Assembly (NCBI GenBank): GCA_004195305.1
Contig: SDWN01000642.1
Location: 1-7,898, forward strand
Length of the DNA stretch: 7,898 bases
Direction of reading: 5' to 3'
DNA from: Neptunomonas sp.
GTDB lineage: Bacteria > Pseudomonadota > Gammaproteobacteria > Pseudomonadales > Balneatricaceae
Position numbers and translations under genes: made by a program. The notes beneath the pieces were generated by a model. That model did no database searches and was not told where the DNA came from. It worked only from the letters and a program-made list of their open reading frames with translations. Each line of letters starts with the position of its first letter. The first letter of the stretch is position 1. Positions 5,787 through 7,898 of this stretch are shown one piece after another.

Positions 5787-7489
5787 GCGACCACCCTCAA
5801 CTCATTACTGAATAACTGCCTAGTGGGACCGGGACGCGACAACAACACAACAGGATCGCCCTGCTCGATGATGCCGCCGTTACCCAAATGCCATAGCCCA
5901 TCCATCTTTCGAATCCGCTCAGCGCGGTGACTAGCCAACAACAGAGTACCCTTAAACCCGGCCAGGATTCGGTCGAGCAGCGCCATTGAACTGGCATCGA
6001 GATTGGCATCGACTTCGTCCAATAACAAAACTTTAGGATCTCCGAGTAGCGCCCGTGCCAGAATAATTCGCTGCCGTTGCCCCAGCGACAGATTCACTCC
6101 CCCTTCGCTAAGCCGGGTTTGCATCCCCCGGGGCAGTTCCGCCACGAGCTCCGCGACCCCGCAGAGCGCACACACACGCGCGACCTCGGCATCGGGTGCA
6201 TCCCGCCAGCGATAGCGGACGTTGTATTCAATGGTACCGCGCAGCAGCGGCAGGTCTGGACTCACCAGCGCAATCTGGCGCCGTATCGATGCCAGACTGG
6301 CGCCCTCCAGGTCATTACCATCGATCAGCACCTCTCCGCTATCGGGCCGAAGCTGGCGTGCGATCAAACTGAACAAGGTTGATTTACCCGCCCCGTTAGC
6401 ACCGACGATAGCCACCCGGCTACCGCCTTGAATCTCACCCTGCAGCGCCTCAAAGGCCCCGCTCAGGCGGATCGCGTTCAAGCGCACTGCACCCCGCCTG
6501 ACAGGGAGTGGTTTGGCCTGGGGTTGATCGCAGATCGATCCGGGAATGGCCAGGAAGGAGCGGATCTTCTGGCGCGAAACCTGATAGCCAGACCAGTACT
6601 CATGGATCCGCCCCAGATCCCTGAGTGCCGGGGTTAACATCCCCAGCACCGACAGCGCCGCGACCAGACTGCCGGCGCTGGCTCGCCCTTGAGATACCTC
6701 CAGGGCACCTAACACCAGCACCCCGGCAACGGCAAGCCCGTTGGTCGCTTCGGTGATCGCACGCAGCCAACCGACCTGTGTCGCCCGATCAATCATCGCG
6801 CCGCTCAGCCGACGCCCCTGCTGTGCCAAACGGCGGCGCTCCCGGGGCTCCTGGCCGCATACTTGAACCACCGGCATAACGGCTATTTTTTCACTGATAT
6901 TAGCCGCCAGCAGTGCCCGGCAGCGACGTGTTTCTACGACGGCGGCTTGCATCTTGCGCCCGCTAATTAACGCGGCCATCGCGCCCATACCGAGTAGCAA
7001 CGCCACCAGTGCCGCTAAGGGGGTATTGATCCAAGCTAACGCGGCCAGGGTAATCAGGGTGGTCAACGCCGCCACAATAAGGCGCGCTACCCCCAAACTG
7101 ACCCACTGCCGCAACGCGGTCAGGTCACCAATAAATCGCAGCAGATGGCCGCCGCGACTGCGTTGTTGCAGGGTACGCGGAGCAAGCTCGGTCAGGTGCT
7201 TGAACAATAACTTGCGTACCTGCAGCGCATAATCCTGGCCCAGCTTTTCCGCGTCGATGCGCTCGCGCATACGCAGTCCGGCGGCGCTTAACGCCAGGGT
7301 GATAAAGCCTGTGACTATCAGCGCGACCTCCCAGGAAAGTTGCAGCGATTGCTCCGTTAACCAGCCGTCGAACACCGTACGGACCAACAGCGCGGTGCCA
7401 ATCGTGACCAGGGCCTGAACAACACTGTTGCCGACCAGCAGTAGCAGCAGATGCCGCCGCCGACCGGCAAAGATGGTTGGAATACGCAT
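5783..7489 (-). CDS. ABC exporter half-transporter with atypical Q-loop and signature
   Basis: Fused membrane and ATPase protein of the ABC exporter (MsbA/LapB/CydCD-like) type, about 568 residues; the substrate is unknown. Six hydrophobic segments lie at about 13-37, 55-73, 132-154, 158-176, 251-264 and 273-291, followed by the nucleotide-binding domain (about 330-560). Walker A is GANGAGKST (363-371), Walker B is VLLLDEVDANLD (487-498) with the catalytic Glu present, and the H-loop is SH with His521. Two motifs are unusual. The Q-loop reads LVSPDLPLL, with Pro at about 411 where Gln is expected, and the signature is LSLGQ (467-471) rather than LSGGQ. Such changes are known in asymmetric heterodimeric transporters. 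I chose the ATG at 7489 because AGGGAG lies 9 bases upstream and MRIPTIF leads straight into the first helix. An in-frame ATG at 7576 would add 29 residues made largely from a tandem repeat and would overlap the upstream gene. It is coupled to the downstream hydrolase. Confidence 0.9.
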   Translation of the reverse strand: MRIPTIFAGRRRHLLLLLVGNSVVQALVTIGTALLVRTVFDGWLTEQSLQLSWEVALIVTGFITLALSAAGLRMRERIDAEKLGQDYALQVRKLLFKHLTELAPRTLQQRSRGGHLLRFIGDLTALRQWVSLGVARLIVAALTTLITLAALAWINTPLAALVALLLGMGAMAALISGRKMQAAVVETRRCRALLAANISEKIAVMPVVQVCGQEPRERRRLAQQGRRLSGAMIDRATQVGWLRAITEATNGLAVAGVLVLGALEVSQGRASAGSLVAALSVLGMLTPALRDLGRIHEYWSGYQVSRQKIRSFLAIPGSICDQPQAKPLPVRRGAVRLNAIRLSGAFEALQGEIQGGSRVAIVGANGAGKSTLFSLIARQLRPDSGEVLIDGNDLEGASLASIRRQIALVSPDLPLLRGTIEYNVRYRWRDAPDAEVARVCALCGVAELVAELPRGMQTRLSEGGVNLSLGQRQRIILARALLGDPKVLLLDEVDANLDASSMALLDRILAGFKGTLLLASHRAERIRKMDGLWHLGNGGIIEQGDPVVLLSRPGPTRQLFSNELRVVA

Positions 7490-7498
7490 CGCTCTCAG

Positions 7499-7504
7499 CT
7501 CCCT
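7499..7504 (-). promoter_or_regulatory. Ribosome binding site that fixes the exporter start
   Basis: AGGGAG on the minus strand lies 9 bases before the ATG at 7489-7487, a good Shine-Dalgarno match at a good distance. It is the main reason to prefer this start over the in-frame ATG at 7576. Confidence 0.65.
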
Positions 7505-7525
7505 CTCGTCTGGCCGCACTCTGCT

Positions 7526-7561
7526 ATTAGACCTAAACCCATGATTAGACCTAAACCCACG
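7526..7561. repeat. Two tandem copies of an 18-bp unit
   Basis: The unit ATTAGACCTAAACCCAYG occurs at 7526-7543 and 7544-7561, differing at one base (T or C at position 17). It covers the 3' end of the partial minus-strand gene and the gap before the exporter. The stop codon of that gene (TAG, 7553-7551) lies in the copy nearer it. Because 18 is a multiple of three, both copies carry TAG and TAA in the same frame. It is probably a recent slippage duplication. Confidence 0.85.
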
Positions 7562-7898
7562 ATGAGGAGACGGCATAGCTTAGCGACGCGGGCTGCGCCG
7601 GGATCACCTCAACCCGATCAGCCTCTGCCAGATGTTCCGCCAGCCAGCTGGCACGTGTCAGCGCCGTGGTCGCGACCACGGGCACGTCCAACACCTGCGC
7701 CGCTTCACGGCTCGCCAGGGGCGACGAGGTCAGGACCCCGCTGACAGCCGAGGTTTGCAACCCCAGCTGCGCCAGATGTTCGACCCCCGCCTTGGCACCC
7801 AGTGCATCGCTGGCGGCAAACAAGAGATGATCCACACCTGCGGCAAACAGCGGGGACGCCAACAAGGCCGCCGTTTCTGTCTGGTACAGGCCATCGGC
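7551..7898 (-). CDS. 3' end of an unrecognised gene, cut by the window edge
   Basis: The minus-strand frame is open from the window edge (base 7898) to the TAG at 7553-7551, giving about 115 residues from ADGLYQTETA to AVSSSWV. I do not recognise the family. The visible part alternates predicted strands and helices: hydrophobic stretches VDHLLFAAS, SAVSGVLTSS, VPVVATTAL and RVEVIPA separated by Ala/Leu-rich helices. This suggests an alpha/beta, Rossmann-like domain and a soluble protein, with no membrane segment or metal motif. A TTG at 7865 could be mistaken for a start, but the frame runs on upstream without a stop, so the gene is almost certainly truncated by the window. It lies 61 bases upstream of the exporter in the same direction and may be in the same operon. 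Codon use matches that of the neighbouring genes. Confidence 0.7.
   Translation of the reverse strand, partial: ADGLYQTETAALLASPLFAAGVDHLLFAASDALGAKAGVEHLAQLGLQTSAVSGVLTSSPLASREAAQVLDVPVVATTALTRASWLAEHLAEADRVEVIPAQPASLSYAVSSSWV

Noticed and set aside
7495..7542. A 15-codon minus-strand ORF (MGLGLIAEC...) between the partial gene and the exporter
   Set aside because: It has an AGG a few bases upstream and ends just before the exporter start, but it arises from the tandem repeat and has no other support.
7487..7576. ATG at 7576 as the start of the second ABC exporter
   Set aside because: It overlaps the upstream gene by 26 bases and encodes a repeat-derived peptide, whereas the ATG at 7489 has a strong Shine-Dalgarno sequence and begins just before the first membrane helix.

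Overview
The window looks like the left end of a draft contig from a GC-rich, free-living gammaproteobacterium (inferred from protein style and gene content; no lineage marker such as rRNA is present). The first 19 bases are the Tn5/Nextera mosaic end, a sequencing adapter. Genuine genome therefore starts at about base 20, inside a truncated gene.

Layout: (1) 20-1049 (+), the 3' three quarters of a guanine deaminase gene (guaD). (2) 1050-1392, a non-coding stretch of about 340 bp with a GC-rich hairpin. (3) 1393-3177 (-), a complete Atm1-type ABC half-transporter. (4) 3178-3414, a divergent promoter region with an extended -10 candidate on each strand and a 10-bp-phased direct repeat. (5) 3415-4689 (+), an HD-GYP/DUF3391 protein with substitutions at two usually conserved active-site positions. 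(6) 4690-4817, a convergent intergenic region with two inverted repeats. (7) 7898-4818 (-), a co-directional group: the 3' end of an unrecognised gene, a second ABC exporter half-transporter with a non-canonical Q-loop and signature, and a cytoplasmic alpha/beta hydrolase whose ATG overlaps the exporter stop codon (ATGA).

How the genes may work together: guanine deaminase (purine salvage or catabolism), the Atm1-type exporter (glutathione-linked metal or sulfur species in characterised relatives) and the HD-GYP protein (cyclic-di-GMP signalling) look like independent housekeeping or accessory units. Only the exporter-hydrolase pair has strong evidence of a shared function, through translational coupling; the upstream partial gene is probably in the same operon. 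I see no CRISPR array, tRNA, rRNA, insertion sequence or phage gene. I did not find a convincing new multi-gene system. The exporter-hydrolase pair and the atypical HD-GYP protein are the best leads.
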